Origin: SIG440 sp045645805
Lineage (GTDB): Bacteria > Bacillota > Clostridia > Monoglobales > Monoglobaceae
Length of the DNA stretch: 22,068 nucleotides
Assembly: GCA_045645805.1 (NCBI GenBank)
Contig: JAZRJL010000038.1
Location: 1-22,068, forward strand
Direction: 5' to 3'
A program made the position numbers and the translations under genes. The notes beneath the pieces are model-generated. The model was not told where the DNA came from, searched no databases, and saw only the letters and a program-made list of their open reading frames with translations. Shown here piece after piece: positions 21,835 through 22,068 of this stretch (positions are counted from its first letter, which is position 1; every line of letters begins with the position of its first letter).

Positions 21835-22068
21835 ATGTTTAAACGATTTTCTTCATACTATAAACCATATATTTGGATAATAATTCTTGACCTTTTTTGC
21901 GCTGCCCTTTCAAGCGTGTGCGAGCTCGTTTTTCCGCTTATAGTGCGAAGCATAACAAATTCGGCAAGCGGAATAGGTGCGCCGCTTGTTATTGATACGG
22001 TTTTGCGGCTTGGTGGCATATATCTGTTTTTAAGAATTGTTGATACCTTTGCAAATTATTTTATGGCA
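21835..22068 (+). CDS. ABC exporter permease/ATPase, N-terminal part (3' end outside window)
   Basis: Seventy-eight codons are visible, open to the window end. The start MFKRFSSYYKPYIWIIILDL with a basic lead, a first membrane helix (about 12-34) ending in ELVFPLIVRSITNSA and a second helix (about 57-75) is the usual opening of a type IV ABC exporter (ABC_membrane domain), which would carry its ATPase domain in the missing part. AGGAGAAC lies 8 bases before the ATG. Such half-transporters work as dimers; if it belongs to the upstream operon it may export a lipid-linked glycan or lipid. A multidrug-type exporter cannot be excluded from so short a piece. Confidence 0.78.
   Translation, partial: MFKRFSSYYKPYIWIIILDLFCAALSSVCELVFPLIVRSITNSASGIGAPLVIDTVLRLGGIYLFLRIVDTFANYFMA

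Noticed and set aside
1..22068. tRNA or rRNA genes
   Set aside because: No cloverleaf with GTTCNANNC-type T-arm or rRNA-like conserved stretch was recognised in any intergenic region.

Overview
The window looks like chromosomal DNA of a low-to-moderate-GC Gram-positive of the class Clostridia, probably a gut Oscillospiraceae/Ruminococcaceae-type bacterium. The reasons are: a Gram-positive-type PolC replicase, an IreB-family (UPF0297) phosphoprotein, a DUF896 protein, strong Shine-Dalgarno sites, TTGACA/TATAAT-type promoters with 17-bp spacers, several TTG/GTG starts, and many short palindromic intergenic repeats. The taxon is inferred from gene families; no rRNA or tRNA is present.

Layout. 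1-1292: 3' part of an LTA-synthase/sulfatase-like envelope enzyme. 1293-1576: a chain of six hairpins, then a promoter. 1577-2075: ireB and a DUF896 gene. 2085-2236: a MITE-like inverted repeat. 2269-3222: D-2-hydroxyacid dehydrogenase. 3374-4060: secreted SH3-NlpC/P60 hydrolase with a consensus promoter and a clear terminator. 4133-6044: membrane-anchored ComEC-type metallo-beta-lactamase protein followed by holA. 6045-6292: palindromes and a phased operator array with a strong leftward promoter that has no gene. 6293-6535: small XRE repressor. 6545-6678: MITE-like element ending in the stop codon of pgcA, which runs on the minus strand to 8398. Divergent promoters separate pgcA from rpiB. 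8553-14452: rpiB, ispG and polC. 14624-15481: HAD-family phosphatase. 15482-16191: 710 bases without a gene, holding a terminator and a promoter-to-terminator unit that looks like an unidentified ~360-nt RNA. 16192-end: tightly packed envelope operon: murJ, O-antigen-ligase-like protein, GT4 glycosyltransferase, two tandem DUF4330-type single-pass proteins and the start of an ABC exporter.

How the genes fit together. Most of the left and middle is housekeeping: peptidoglycan turnover, replication (delta subunit, PolC), isoprenoid synthesis (IspG, supplying undecaprenyl carriers) and sugar phosphates (PgcA, RpiB). The right-hand operon looks like a machine for making and moving an envelope glycopolymer: a glycosyltransferase, a lipid-linked-precursor flippase family member, a polymerase/ligase, two anchored extracytoplasmic proteins and an exporter.

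The most interesting items are the unidentified RNA upstream of murJ, the XRE operator array with its orphan divergent promoter, the DUF4330 pair within the glycopolymer operon, the stand-alone ComEC-type nuclease/hydrolase domain in the usual comEC position, and at least four families of palindromic intergenic repeats.
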